64,000 nucleotides of DNA, from NCBI GenBank assembly GCA_014379625.1, contig JACMLJ010000058.1, positions 19,702-83,701 of the forward strand, read 5' to 3'. The position numbers and the translations under genes were made by a program. This DNA is from Ferruginibacter sp. (GTDB lineage: Bacteria; Bacteroidota; Bacteroidia; Chitinophagales; Chitinophagaceae). Numbering within the stretch: the first letter of the stretch is position 1; every line of letters starts with the position of its first letter. The notes beneath the pieces were generated by a model that made no database searches, had not been told where the DNA came from, and worked only from the letters and a program-made list of their open reading frames with translations. Shown here piece after piece: positions 29,296 to 39,099 of the stretch.

Positions 29296-29928
29296 ATGAC
29301 ATTAGTAGGAAAAAAAGCACCGCATTTCACAGCAGGTGCAGTAATAAATGGTGAAGAAATTATTGAAGATTTCAGTTTAAATCAATACCTCGGAAAAAAG
29401 AATGTATTGTTTTTCTTTTATCCCAAAGATTTTACGTTTGTATGTCCCACAGAGATCCATGCATTCCAGGAAAAGCTGGCTGAATTTGAAAAGAGGGATA
29501 CCATCGTGGTAGGATGCTCTACGGATTCGGAAGAAACACACCTGGCATGGCTGAACACTCCCAAAGATAACGCGGGGATACAGGGCGTCACTTTCCCCAT
29601 AGTTGCCGACAATGCTAAAGTTATCTCGTTGAATTATGGCGTATTGGGCGGTGAATATGTGTATAACAATGAAACAAAAAGCTGGTCCTTTGATGGTGCA
29701 CCCATTGCATACCGGGGCACTTTTTTGATCGACAAGGAAGGTGTCGTGAGGCACGAATCGATCAATGATTTTCCGCTTGGCAGAAATATCGATGAATACC
29801 TGCGTCTCGTGGATGCACAGTTGCACGTGGAGAAATATGGTGAAGTATGTCCTGCGAATTGGGAAGAAGGGAAAGATGCAATGGTAGCTACTCCCAAAGG
29901 TGTGGGCGAATATTTTTCAACGAATTAA
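29296..29928 (+). CDS. Two-cysteine peroxiredoxin
   Basis: From the ATG at 29296 the protein has 210 residues. The peroxidatic Cys50 lies in DFTFVCPTE and the resolving Cys185 in GEVCPANW, so it is a typical 2-Cys AhpC/Prx1 member that reduces hydrogen peroxide and organic peroxides. The next gene encodes a small thioredoxin-like protein that is a likely reductant. The gene starts a three-gene operon. Confidence 0.95.
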   Translation: MTLVGKKAPHFTAGAVINGEEIIEDFSLNQYLGKKNVLFFFYPKDFTFVCPTEIHAFQEKLAEFEKRDTIVVGCSTDSEETHLAWLNTPKDNAGIQGVTFPIVADNAKVISLNYGVLGGEYVYNNETKSWSFDGAPIAYRGTFLIDKEGVVRHESINDFPLGRNIDEYLRLVDAQLHVEKYGEVCPANWEEGKDAMVATPKGVGEYFSTN

Positions 29929-29974
29929 AAATTTGCGGGCGGTTTGGCCGCCTGCATCACTTAATATTCTAATC

Positions 29975-30289
29975 ATGTTAATTGAACTACAGGAAGACAA
30001 TCTTGAAACGGTTTTAGCGGGCAATGAAACAGTAATGGTACAGTTTTCAGCCGGCTGGTGTGGTAACTGCCGGTTGATGAAACCGAAATTTAAACGGATA
30101 TCCACTGAAAATGAAGCCGTTACTTTTGTTTTGGTTGATGCGGAAAAGTTTCCCAACTCGAGGAAACTGGCGAGTGTAAACAACCTGCCCACTTTTGCTG
30201 GGTTTAAAAAAGGGATATTGATAAACCAGATACAAACCAATAAAGAAGATATTCTAAAAAACTTATTAAATGAAATTACCAGTAATTAG
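29975..30289 (+). CDS. Small thioredoxin-like protein
   Basis: The ATG at 29975 gives 104 residues. The active site is WCGNC (Cys29, Cys32) in QFSAGWCGNCRLMKP, and the cis-proline region is NNLPTF. It probably reduces the peroxiredoxin encoded 46 nt upstream. Its 3' end overlaps the next gene by 20 nt, suggesting coupled translation. Confidence 0.92.
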   Translation: MLIELQEDNLETVLAGNETVMVQFSAGWCGNCRLMKPKFKRISTENEAVTFVLVDAEKFPNSRKLASVNNLPTFAGFKKGILINQIQTNKEDILKNLLNEITSN

Positions 30290-30518
30290 ACATATTCAGC
30301 GAACCACAACGGTAGATGAAATCAATCAAACCATCAGCGTACTGGAAAATATTTCAGCGGCACCGTTATTAAAAGATGCCGAGCTGGATGTAATCGGGGA
30401 ATTGATCTCTAACCTTTGCGGCGCACTGGAAGTACACCAGATGATTGCAGGTGGAATGCCGGAAAAGGATGCCTGTAATAGTTTTATGAAGAAGGTGCTG
30501 GGGTCTATTGATCAATAA
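30270..30518 (+). CDS. Small conserved protein, probably DUF6952
   Basis: An 82-residue soluble protein with the conserved segment ELDVIGELISNLCGALEVH. I associate this with the DUF6952 group, which in many Bacteroidota follows peroxiredoxin and thioredoxin genes; the name is from memory. It overlaps the thioredoxin gene by 20 nt. A role in the peroxide defence unit is inferred from position only. Confidence 0.75.
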   Translation: MKLPVIRHIQRTTTVDEINQTISVLENISAAPLLKDAELDVIGELISNLCGALEVHQMIAGGMPEKDACNSFMKKVLGSIDQ

Positions 30519-30573
30519 GCCTTCTTTTGACCTGAATTAATGGGAGACGCACTATCCAATTATTCATTTATCC

Positions 30574-30581
30574 TATATTTG
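30574..30581 (+). promoter_or_regulatory. -7 promoter element for tRNA-Arg
   Basis: TATATTTG matches TAnnTTTG and lies 11 nt before the tRNA 5' end. Confidence 0.6.
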
Positions 30582-30592
30582 CAGACAGTAAA

Positions 30593-30666
<74 letters not shown>

Positions 30667-30691
30667 CTTAAATACATTTGAATTTATTTCA

Positions 30692-30730
30692 AAACCCAGC
30701 AAAGCCTTGATTTTGCTGGGTTTTTGCTTT
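30692..30730 (+). terminator. Intrinsic terminator after tRNA-Arg
   Basis: AACCCAGCAAA pairs with TTTGCTGGGTT, followed by a T-rich run. Confidence 0.85.
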
Positions 30731-30954
30731 TTGGGGATATCAAATTATATCAAATAGTAGCAATATTCTGGTGAACAAATCGTTGAACAAATTTTTTTTT
30801 CAATTTTGTTCACCGGTTTTCGCTGAAATCCTTACCTGTAAGGGAATCTAGCTTTTAACTTTTTAAAATAAGGCCTGTTTTCAAAGCATTTTTTAAGGTT
30901 GTTTCCGTGAACAAATTACCGGTTATTTTTTAAACTAAAAAAATCGAGTAAGTT

Positions 30955-31650
30955 ATGGAAAGAATTAACAGCTTGTCTCTTCAGTGTATGGTACGTAAAG
31001 ACAGAAAAAACAGGAAGGAGCAATACCCGGTATATCTGAGGATATCTGTTGGTGGTAAGCGCACCGAATTGATTACCAACGTAGTTATTAGTTTGGATAA
31101 ATGGAATGCTGCCAGGGGACGGGTAAAAGGCACTGTAGAAGAAACCAGGCGATGGAACCACCTTTTGGATAATTTGGAGCAGAAAGCCCGGGAAATCTAT
31201 AACCGGCATTTACTGGAAGGTAAAATATTGTCATCGGAAAATATCAAAAACGAAATTACCGGGTTAGAACATGTGAAGCGCTTGCTAATTGCTACTTTTA
31301 AAATTGAAGTAAGCCAAATGCAGTTGATGGAAGGTAACGGATATGCCACAGGCACCACAAAAAACTGGCAGGTAACGTTGCGTCACCTTAAAGAATTTTT
31401 GAAAGATCATTACCGAATTGAGGACATTAGCTTCAGGCAACTTGATCACCGGTTTATAACAGATCTCGACCGATATGCGAGGAACAAATGGAAGTGCAAA
31501 ACCAATGCAGTTTTAAAACATTTCCAACGGTTGCAAAAAGTAGTAAAGATCGCACATAACATCAAAGATCCCCATAGGTATGTGTTACAAGGGAGTGACA
31601 CAACGATGATGCCAGGGGCTGCATCTTTGTTCGGACAAAAATATAAGTAA
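30955..31650 (+). pseudogene. Truncated tyrosine recombinase (integrase)
   Basis: The 231 residues contain an Arm DNA-binding domain (about 5-85, with QYPVYLRISVGGKRTEL) and the core-binding SAM-like domain (about 105-205, with TTKNWQVTLRHLKEFL and RYARNKWKCKTNAVLKHFQRLQKVVKIA). The sequence then changes abruptly and stops, so the whole catalytic domain (R-H-x-x-R-H-Y) is missing. Full members have about 400 residues. It cannot recombine DNA alone. It sits 290 nt after tRNA-Arg, the expected place for an integrase of a tRNA-targeting element. Confidence 0.85.
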
Positions 31651-31807
31651 AAAAGAACCTTGCTCACTTTGCAAAAGGAAATTATATTTTATCCGTTACC
31701 TTGCCGGTTTAAAAAAAAATTGCCAGGAGCTTCCCTGTTGTATAAAATTAATCATCTAAAGAATGTTATAGGCACTGGTATCCTGGGGACCCTGCCCTAA
31801 AAAAACG

Positions 31808-31832
31808 AAAGACCCTGGCAACTCACCAGGGC
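31808..31832. terminator. Hairpin terminator, likely for the CsgG-like gene
   Basis: On the minus strand the stem CCCTGG/CCAGGG is followed by TCTTTCGTTTTTT. On the plus strand the same stem is followed by only a short CTTTT, so it may act in both directions. Confidence 0.65.
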
Positions 31833-31863
31833 TTTTGCGTTCAGAGTAATGATACAGTCACGA

Positions 31864-32412
31864 TCAAAGCACCAGTTCTTTTAGGGCCGCTGTTAGCTTT
31901 AGGATCAGCGGTTTCAGCACCTTAGTTTTCATTTCCGCATCACCGCCGGTGGTCATGTTGCTGGTACTTTGTTGTGAGATTTCGCCGTCTTGTTTGACCT
32001 TCCCGGTGGCCACCTCAATGAGTCGGGTTTTCAGCGTGGCGGAGCCTTTGGTGTTATATTCATCGATGGTCCCCGTCAGTATGTAACTGACACCGAGTTG
32101 CTTTCCCACCCGCACCGCTGCGTCTGCCGATGCCCCGTTGACAGCGACCAGATCGGCTTTCGATGCCTCCCTCGTGTGCCTGACATCTACGACGTCAAAA
32201 CGGTCACTTTCCATTAGGTTGAATGCAATGCTGGCCTGAAGCTGCCGCTTCGCTTCTACTGACATGCCCGGCGCATTTGGGCCAGGTGTGAACTCGACCA
32301 CTGCCACTCGTACCTTATTGTTTGCTTTCGAGGTAGCCTGAGCAACTGCTACACCAGTCAGAGCGACTGTTAAAATAACTGATAGAAATCCAGTTTTGAT
32401 GATTCTTTTCAT
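31864..32412 (-). CDS. Exported CsgG/LpoB-like protein
   Basis: The ATG at 32412 begins a signal peptide (MKRIIKTGFLSVILTVALTGVAVAQA), so longer in-frame starts are rejected. The mature part has the family pattern: VRVAVVEF near the start, a stretch VEAKRQLQASIAFNLMES-DRFDVVD, GKQLGVSYILTGTIDEY, and a final helix. Such proteins assemble or activate envelope complexes; this one lacks the lipoprotein Cys and is short. Its DNA looks more GC-rich than its neighbours, which fits acquisition by transfer. Confidence 0.8.
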   Translation of the reverse strand: MKRIIKTGFLSVILTVALTGVAVAQATSKANNKVRVAVVEFTPGPNAPGMSVEAKRQLQASIAFNLMESDRFDVVDVRHTREASKADLVAVNGASADAAVRVGKQLGVSYILTGTIDEYNTKGSATLKTRLIEVATGKVKQDGEISQQSTSNMTTGGDAEMKTKVLKPLILKLTAALKELVL

Positions 32413-33465
32413 TGTATAAATATTAATTGATGACATATTCAAGTGTTGTGAATTAGATTTATGCTCATCCACTTGTAAGGTGCTCTTCTTACATAGAATT
32501 GACAAAACCATATGGGAGCTTTGGCTAATAGAACTGTTTGCCGTACCGGTGAAATTAACTGCACTTGATCCCGGGAAAGCCATCCATTGTTAAACAAATT
32601 TCTGTGTTCTAGAAGGTGAGGGTGCTGTTGCCGGTGAGGTAGAATGATGCACCGGCTGTAATGGTAAGTTGAGCTATTGATGATTTCTTGGTTCGCCATT
32701 GCTTATTTTTTGATAAAGCAAAAGTGTATAGTTCAACATCCAAATCAAAGGATATCTTATCCGGTAGTAAGTTTTAATTATCTGGCGGCAAGAGGTTTTG
32801 GCAGAACGAAACTATGTTATAAAATTGGGGTATTTTACAATGGTTTGTGACATGATTATTTACCATATAATTTGCCGCTATTGCTATCTGGCTGTTCTTC
32901 AGGATGCTGCCATTGCCGATGTGGCTGCCCGCAACGTAATGCTGCAAGTTCTTGCAGCAGAGACACTGATCTGCATCGAACTGGAGTTTTTCTTTTGCGA
33001 TTGTTTTCCAGTCAGTGGTTTGAGGCTTGTTGATTAAACACATTTGTAATTACTGCCGCTAAAATGCCACGGCTCATTTACCATCATACGGCACAGGTAG
33101 CTATTAATCTCTTCCGTGCTTACTTCGTGCTGACAAGGGTTAAATTGAATGGCAACCTAAGCTACGTTGCGATTGTAATTGAAAATCAAACCCTTGCTGC
33201 TTTGGTTAATCGTGACTTATTAAATAAATTTGGCGTATGCATTTGCAAAACCTGATATGCCTTTCTTTGCCTTAATTACATCAATATTGTACTGCTTTTT
33301 GATAGTACTCTTTTTTAAAAGATTCGTGGACTTTTAAGTTCTATCTCAATGTTAAGGCAAAGAAAGGCTATGTTGTTGATTTTACTTAATATCCAGGTAG
33401 CATTTAATATTTTATAATTGCTAGTATAGCCAAACAAGACCATCGTCATTTAGAAACAAAACACC
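32413..33465. other. Long stretch without an intact gene
   Basis: On the minus strand at about 32600-32715 a frame reads KKSSIAQLTITAGASFYLTG, like the repeats of secreted beta-helix proteins, then meets a stop, and related residues (SSAVNFTGTANSSISQ) continue in another frame to about 32500. This looks like a gene remnant. A 17-bp inverted repeat lies at 33259-33368. Other short frames here have no convincing protein character. Confidence 0.4.
33259..33368. repeat. 110-bp element bounded by a perfect 17-bp inverted repeat
   Basis: GCCTTTCTTTGCCTTAA at 33259-33275 is exactly complementary to 33352-33368. The interior has smaller inverted repeats (GTACT...AGTAC and CTTTT...AAAAG). There is no coding frame. 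Confidence 0.75.
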
Positions 33466-33729
33466 ATGAAGTATTTATTCTGGAGCTGCTGGAGCCTTGA
33501 GATCGCAACAGTTTTTTATTGGATCGCCAAAGAAGTGAACCTTTCATATGAGCCCGATCCTCTATCTTCTTATATCGGGCTTTACTTAATGATCGTACTG
33601 GCTTGCCGGTTTGACTTCGATATGCAAAAGTTATCAACGATGATGGTGGTATTGCCGGCGATTCCATTATTTGCACTGGCAACATTGTTTTCATTTAGCC
33701 CTTACAAAACAGTAACGGTAAAAAAATAG
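33466..33729 (+). CDS. Small inner-membrane protein of unknown function
   Basis: An 87-residue protein with three hydrophobic segments (about 2-20, 33-48 and 60-79), separated by short charged loops, and a basic end (TVTVKK). I do not recognise a family. A terminator follows at 33772, which supports a real transcript. Confidence 0.6.
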   Translation: MKYLFWSCWSLEIATVFYWIAKEVNLSYEPDPLSSYIGLYLMIVLACRFDFDMQKLSTMMVVLPAIPLFALATLFSFSPYKTVTVKK

Positions 33730-33771
33730 CAAAGCAGATTCATACATTATATGAAGTTTTGGTTTAAGCTC

Positions 33772-33792
33772 CCGCCCCTGGCGGTTTTTTTT
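33772..33792 (+). terminator. Intrinsic terminator of the small membrane protein gene
   Basis: CCGCC-CCT-GGCGG is followed by eight Ts, 42 nt after the stop. Confidence 0.8.
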
Positions 33793-33954
33793 ATGTTATC
33801 ATCAATGTACATTCCCTGTTAAATGCTTAGGCTTATTTTGTTGCCTTACCAAATACAGCCGGAACTTAAGCCGCCGTCCGGATAAGGTCTAATCTCATCA
33901 CCACCGTTAAATATACCGGCGGTTGTGTTTAAGGAAATGACGTACCATGCACAA

Positions 33955-33982
33955 CACAAAAAAGCCCGCCGGGAGGGCGGGC
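33955..33982 (-). terminator. Intrinsic terminator of the module A operon
   Basis: On the minus strand GCCCGCC pairs with GGCGGGC and is followed by TTTTTT. It lies about 240 nt after the LytTR regulator stop. The remainder of 33730-34224 shows nothing else. Confidence 0.8.
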
Positions 33983-34224
33983 AGCCAGTAGTGTATGGAT
34001 TGTTTTACATGGCGACACTGAAACCGAAACTTAATATTTTTTGGCTATACTTTATTTTTTTGCAGAGGGTAGATGATTTTATGACGTAAAGATGGATCTT
34101 TTGCAATGCTTATTAAAATGAATTGAAACGAAATGTCATAAAATTTAAATGAAGCGCATAAAAATCATAAGGAACGGTGCGTAGCCGTTGGTGATTTGCT
34201 GTAAACACCTGTAATATCATTGAA

Positions 34225-34962
34225 TCAGCGTTTTAAAAACCTAACCAGGCTTTCTTTTTTTCTCCGGGATACTTCCAAGCTTGAACCATCTTTCAAATGC
34301 AGTAACCCTTCCCGATCGTACTCTTTAATAAAATTATAGTTTACCAGGTGCATCCTGTGCACCCGAATAAACGAACCGCTGCTGCTGAGTACTTCTTCAT
34401 ATTCTTTTAATGTTTTGGCTGCAATAAAGCTCTTGCCATTGGTGAAAAATAATTTGGTGTAGTTGCGGTCGGCCTGCAAACGGATGATTTCATCGAGGCC
34501 AACGTATTTTATTGTTGACGTGCCGGGCAAGGCAAGTTTTCGGTTTTGAGAGGAGATGTTTTGGATAAAATTTTTGTACAACTCACCACCGGCAGGGGCG
34601 TACAAACGCTTTGCTTTATACCTTTCTACTGCTTTTACCAATTCGCCCGCATCAACGGGTTTTAGCAGGTAATCCAATGCGCTGAAACGGATAGCCTGTA
34701 TGGCAAACTCATTGTAGGCTGTGGTAAAGATCACTTCAAATGTCCAGGTATCAACAGCATTCAGCAGGTCAAAGCCGCTTTGCTGTGGCATTTGTATGTC
34801 GAGAAATACAATATCCGGCTGAAAGTTTTTTAACAGCTGTAAGGCTTCCCTTACACTATTGGCAGTAGTAATTTCATTTATCTCCGGGCAATTTTGCAGC
34901 AGCAGATATTTGAGTAACTCAATAGACGGTTGTTTGTCGTCAACCAGTAGTGCTTTTATCAT
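34225..34962 (-). CDS. LytTR response regulator (module A)
   Basis: The receiver domain (1-120) has IKALLVDD, phospho-acceptor Asp55 in IVFLDIQMP, Thr in FTTAY and Lys in LLKPVD. The LytTR DNA-binding domain (about 140-245) has IIRLQADRNYTKLFF and FIRVHRMHLVNYNFIKEY. LytTR proteins bind two direct repeats about two helical turns apart. The gene overlaps the kinase gene by 4 nt. It probably controls the paired-repeat sites at 40992 and 42096 (inference). Confidence 0.95.
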   Translation of the reverse strand: MIKALLVDDKQPSIELLKYLLLQNCPEINEITTANSVREALQLLKNFQPDIVFLDIQMPQQSGFDLLNAVDTWTFEVIFTTAYNEFAIQAIRFSALDYLLKPVDAGELVKAVERYKAKRLYAPAGGELYKNFIQNISSQNRKLALPGTSTIKYVGLDEIIRLQADRNYTKLFFTNGKSFIAAKTLKEYEEVLSSSGSFIRVHRMHLVNYNFIKEYDREGLLHLKDGSSLEVSRRKKESLVRFLKR

Positions 34963-37900
34963 ACTTCATCAATATTATAGTAAGGAATGATCAGTTTTAT
35001 TCTGGTGCCGGATGGCTGTACGTCTTCTGTGATCATGCTGGCCTCTTTGCTTGTTTTTTGTTTTAGCAACAGCAGCCTTTGTCTTATAAGCGTGGTTGCC
35101 TTGCCGTTATAAGGAAAATTGTTGAGGCTTCTTTCTTTTATTGCGCCGGCCGCTTTTCTGCCAACACCATTGTCCTCCACAATACACACCAGGTTATCAT
35201 CCTGGTCGTTAATAAATGAAATAGAAAAATATTTCTCTCCTTCTTTGTGCAGCAATCCGTGCCAGATGGCATTCTCAACCAAGGGCTGCACCATCAGTGG
35301 CGGTATCAAAATATCTTCTGTATCAAGACTATCGTCCACCGTAACCTCGTAGCGGAAACTGGAATCAAAGCCCAGCGACTCCAGCCGGATATACATGTGA
35401 AGCATTTTCAGTTCATCCTCCAGGGTGATAAATGTTTTATCAGCATACTGCAGTACAGATCGCAAAAAGCTGGAAAAAACGGAGAGGTATTTGTATGCTT
35501 CGTTCGTTTGCTGAGATACGATCAGGTGCTGGATGGAATTCAATGAATTAAAAAGAAAATGGGGGTTCATTTGCAGCCGCAGGTTGATGAATTGAGTCTC
35601 CATCATTTTATTATTCACCTCTTCTACCTGCCGGATGGCCAGTTGCATGCGTTCAACTGCCATCGTTACTGATAATTTTGCTGCGCAGATAGCGGCAATG
35701 CTTTGTAGTGTTTCCAAATGTTTTTTTGTAAAGAAATTTTTCTGCTTGTTTTCTGAATCAATAACGCCAATGGTTCTTTCATTGTGAATGATCGGTACCA
35801 CCATTTCAGATAGTCTTACTTCGTCGTCTACCATATAGCGCCTGTCTTTCGAAGTATCGTTGACGATCTCTGCTACGCCCTTTTCCGCAACATAACCGGT
35901 AATGCCTTTTCCTAAGGGGATCTCAATCGGATTGAGGATTTCAAATTTCCTGGGGCTTTTGGCTCCGTATGCAGCACGCTGCACCAGCATTCGCCTGTCT
36001 TCATCCAGCATATATATTACACAGTCTTCAAAGCCAAGTCTTGAAATACAGTTACGGGTAATATCCCACAATATATCCCCTGTACTGCCATGTTCATGCC
36101 CTGAATTGGCAAAATAGTCGATCGTTTGCTGGTGATTTTCGTTTATGCGTTGCCGCTTTTTGTATAGTAAATAAGCTACGAATATGCCAGCGACTGCTGT
36201 AAGTGCCATCAGCCTGAACCACCATTGCTGCCACCATGGTTTTAGTACCTGCAGCTGAATGATCTCTTTTGCATCAAACCATTTTTTCCCATCATAACTT
36301 ACCGAAGGCTGAAAAAGGTACATTCCAGCAGGGAGGTTATTCATTCTAACAGTTCCGTTGTTGCCGTTGCTGATCCATTGTTCTTTTTCTCCCAACCGGT
36401 AGCGGAATTGCAGCTCATAAGGACGGAGATATTCCGGAGCACTGATATTGATAACAAAGCTGCGGTTAAAGTAATCAGCCTTGTAAGGTCCGCTGGTTTT
36501 AAAAAACACTGAGTCATCATTTCCAACAGAAGCCGACACCACAAAGGGATGCAATTCACCGTTATTTTTATTTATTTCAGCAGGATCAAAAAAGTTGAAC
36601 CCTGCCTTGCCCCCTGCGAAGATCAAACCTGACTTTGTAAGAAATAATCCATTGCTGTTGAAGGCCTGTGGCTGTATATTATCCGCTGCATCAAAAACCT
36701 CTGATTCATTTGAAAGAGGCTTATACCGTAGCAAGCCTGCATCTGTTCCCAGCCATACATCCCCGCTGGCATCTTTTTGCAGGCAATAAATAAAACGGCT
36801 TGCAGGTACTGCTGCTACTTTTCTAAATAGGGTTATAGCATTGCTGTTTAGTTTTATTTCATAAAGCCCTTTGCTGCCGATAAAAAAATGCCCCGGCGCC
36901 CATTCACATATTGCTGCCACCCGCTGATCTGGCAATGAGTCGGATATGCCAGCAAGAAGATTGAAATTGGTATCGTAACAATACAGGCCGCGTGTGGTTC
37001 CAAGCCAGATGCGCCCTTCGCTATCCTGTATTGCGCTGCGGCTGGGGCCGTGTCTAGTGGGTATGTTTATCATCCTGGCCTTGAACGTAATACGGTTAAC
37101 CAGGTAACAATGGCTGGCACCAGTAATGAAGATATTGCCATCGCTAAGCGCTTCCATTTTCCATATAAAATCTTCGTTCAATGCGTTGGCTGTTTTGATA
37201 CCATTGCTGTCTTTGGCAAACCTGGGCCGGATAAATGACCCCTTTACCGTGTCCATCAGCCAGAGTCCTTTGCCGCCAGTGGCGGTCCACAGTTTATTGT
37301 TTGCAAACAACAGGTAGCGGATACTGGGGAAATTTATGCCATTTTTAGATTGGGAGGGTGTGTATGTTTGTAATTGCCCGGTAGTCATATCCAGTAGCGC
37401 AATGCCGGCAACCGTTGCTATCCAAACCCGTCCTGCATTATCTTCTGCAAAACCCCTGGTGTCAATATCAGGAAAGTTATTGCCATGATAACTGTAATCT
37501 CTTATATGCTGTATGATACCGGCATTGCTGTTAAAGAAGCAAATGCCATCTGCATGAGTCATGTACACGTTGCCGTTATCATCATGAAAAAAATGTTTTA
37601 TGGAAGTATTGCTGGTAACCGGTCTTCCTTTGTGATAAATGACTGGCTGGCTAAACTGTTTTGTAAGATTGTTATACTCCACCACGCCGGTATTGGAGGA
37701 AAGCAGGAAACGGCTGGCTTTCATCTGCACACCACCAAAAAGCCTTACAAACACTGCCTTCGGAGCGTTTTTGATATCGTTGGGTAGCACTTCTTTTCTT
37801 TCTCCGGTACTAAAATTGCAGCGCCATGTTTGCGAATCCCAGTTACTTACTAATAATTCACTTTCTCCAATACCAAGTATATAGAAAGCTGCACGAAAAG

Positions 37901-38492
37901 GTATGGACTTTACTTTGCCGGAACGCATATCTACTAAATGCAGGCTGTCTCTTGTGGTGAAATAAAGGGATTGTTGGTAAATGCTGTACAGGTCCATCAA
38001 TTTTTTGTTAAACGAAAAAAAAGGGTTCAGCGGTTTTACAAATTGCATGGAAGACTCATCAAGCTGGCGCAGACCATCAGACAAAAGGAGGTACAATACG
38101 GGACCTCTTTCAAACATACATACAGGCATATCATCCTTCTCCCCGGTAATTTTGACTGCAGTAAATCCCTCATGGTCATTTTTAAAAAGAAATACACTAT
38201 AGCGGCCTAATACCCATTTCCTGTCTTTTCTGTCTGCCATTACATGCGTAACCGTTTCATCAAACTCAAATTTTGTTGCCACCCTTCCATCAAAGCGCTG
38301 TATAAAACTCTGAGACAACAACCATAGAAAACCTTTTTTGTCTTTTGTTAAACTGACAACATCGGCTGCGTTGAGGCCCTGCTGATCACTCAGCATCTTT
38401 ACATGATACTCCGGTAACTGTGCCACAGCCTGCAGTTGCAGCAACAGCATCAGTATCACAAAATGATATTTATTATTTTTTATTCCTTTCAA
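34959..38492 (-). CDS. Beta-propeller sensor with GAF and LytS-type kinase (module A)
   Basis: After a signal segment (about 7-25) come propeller repeats typical of two-component regulator propellers (GNVYMTHADGICFF, GRVWIATVAGIALLD, GRIWLGTTRGLYCYD, GDVWLGTDAGLLRY), a Y_Y_Y domain (about 650-745), one membrane helix (about 758-778), a GAF domain (about 810-960) and a His_kinase domain with the phospho-acceptor His in QMNPHFLFNSLNSI (about 977), then an ATPase domain with DNGVGRKAA. It senses an extracytoplasmic ligand and phosphorylates the LytTR regulator. Confidence 0.95.
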   Translation of the reverse strand: MKGIKNNKYHFVILMLLLQLQAVAQLPEYHVKMLSDQQGLNAADVVSLTKDKKGFLWLLSQSFIQRFDGRVATKFEFDETVTHVMADRKDRKWVLGRYSVFLFKNDHEGFTAVKITGEKDDMPVCMFERGPVLYLLLSDGLRQLDESSMQFVKPLNPFFSFNKKLMDLYSIYQQSLYFTTRDSLHLVDMRSGKVKSIPFRAAFYILGIGESELLVSNWDSQTWRCNFSTGERKEVLPNDIKNAPKAVFVRLFGGVQMKASRFLLSSNTGVVEYNNLTKQFSQPVIYHKGRPVTSNTSIKHFFHDDNGNVYMTHADGICFFNSNAGIIQHIRDYSYHGNNFPDIDTRGFAEDNAGRVWIATVAGIALLDMTTGQLQTYTPSQSKNGINFPSIRYLLFANNKLWTATGGKGLWLMDTVKGSFIRPRFAKDSNGIKTANALNEDFIWKMEALSDGNIFITGASHCYLVNRITFKARMINIPTRHGPSRSAIQDSEGRIWLGTTRGLYCYDTNFNLLAGISDSLPDQRVAAICEWAPGHFFIGSKGLYEIKLNSNAITLFRKVAAVPASRFIYCLQKDASGDVWLGTDAGLLRYKPLSNESEVFDAADNIQPQAFNSNGLFLTKSGLIFAGGKAGFNFFDPAEINKNNGELHPFVVSASVGNDDSVFFKTSGPYKADYFNRSFVINISAPEYLRPYELQFRYRLGEKEQWISNGNNGTVRMNNLPAGMYLFQPSVSYDGKKWFDAKEIIQLQVLKPWWQQWWFRLMALTAVAGIFVAYLLYKKRQRINENHQQTIDYFANSGHEHGSTGDILWDITRNCISRLGFEDCVIYMLDEDRRMLVQRAAYGAKSPRKFEILNPIEIPLGKGITGYVAEKGVAEIVNDTSKDRRYMVDDEVRLSEMVVPIIHNERTIGVIDSENKQKNFFTKKHLETLQSIAAICAAKLSVTMAVERMQLAIRQVEEVNNKMMETQFINLRLQMNPHFLFNSLNSIQHLIVSQQTNEAYKYLSVFSSFLRSVLQYADKTFITLEDELKMLHMYIRLESLGFDSSFRYEVTVDDSLDTEDILIPPLMVQPLVENAIWHGLLHKEGEKYFSISFINDQDDNLVCIVEDNGVGRKAAGAIKERSLNNFPYNGKATTLIRQRLLLLKQKTSKEASMITEDVQPSGTRIKLIIPYYNIDEV

Positions 38493-38585
38493 ACTGCTTA
38501 CTATATTTACAGATAAATATACATTGTTTTCAAAATAAAAACCAGCGCTGCATTTCTGTATTCCACCTGTATAAAATATGAAGCT

Positions 38586-39083
38586 TTAACCAGGAATAAT
38601 TTCGTTTATACTGTAAGTGAATTGCAGGGTGTTTACAACACTTGTATATTTTGTTTTCCTGTAAAAACTTACCGCATCGATATCCGTGGCATCTGCTTCT
38701 ACAAATGCTTCGTCAAAACCATTCGCCCGGCAAAATTCCAGTACGGTTTCCAGTAGCCTGCTGCCGGTACCATTTCCCTGGTAAGATTTCTCAACAGCAA
38801 TATCATAAATAAATGCAACCGGCTGGGTTGAAAAATATTGCAGTTGCACGTAGATGGTTAAACCAGCGACAACAGTATTGTTTTGAAGTGCTGCAAATAC
38901 TAAGAAATCCTTTTTGCTTAATAAGGTATTCAGGTATTCTTCACCTGGTATCGCCCGGTCATTCATTTCAAAAGCATCTTTGAAAATATGCAGCAAGTCA
39001 ACAAAGGCTTTGGTATCTCCTTTACTGAGCAATCTTATTTCTATTTGATTAATGGGTAAAGTTGTTTGAGTAACCGGTTTCAT
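38586..39083 (-). CDS. GNAT acetyltransferase resembling AAC(3)-I
   Basis: This 165-residue protein carries the acetyl-CoA loop KSYQGNGTGSRLL. The flanking order EEYLNTLLSKKDFLVFAAL, AFIYDIAVEK, FVEADATDIDAVSFYRK matches the layout of aminoglycoside 3-N-acetyltransferases of type I and related GNAT proteins. Similarity to a resistance family does not show activity on drugs; the native substrate is unknown. It lies 16 nt after the globin gene and about 93 nt before the kinase gene, all in one direction. Confidence 0.8.
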   Translation of the reverse strand: MKPVTQTTLPINQIEIRLLSKGDTKAFVDLLHIFKDAFEMNDRAIPGEEYLNTLLSKKDFLVFAALQNNTVVAGLTIYVQLQYFSTQPVAFIYDIAVEKSYQGNGTGSRLLETVLEFCRANGFDEAFVEADATDIDAVSFYRKTKYTSVVNTLQFTYSINEIIPG

Positions 39084-39099
39084 CAGTTTTTTAATTTTG

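Noticed and set aside
32774..33255. Several short open frames (32774-33043, 32798-33037, 33064-33255)
   Set aside because: They overlap on opposite strands, have odd compositions, and show no signal, domain or conserved motif.
38525..38575. Possible class A paired repeat (ACCAGCGCTGCA and TCCACCTGTATA)
   Set aside because: The match is poor and it faces plus-strand DNA with no gene; the adjacent kinase is on the other strand.
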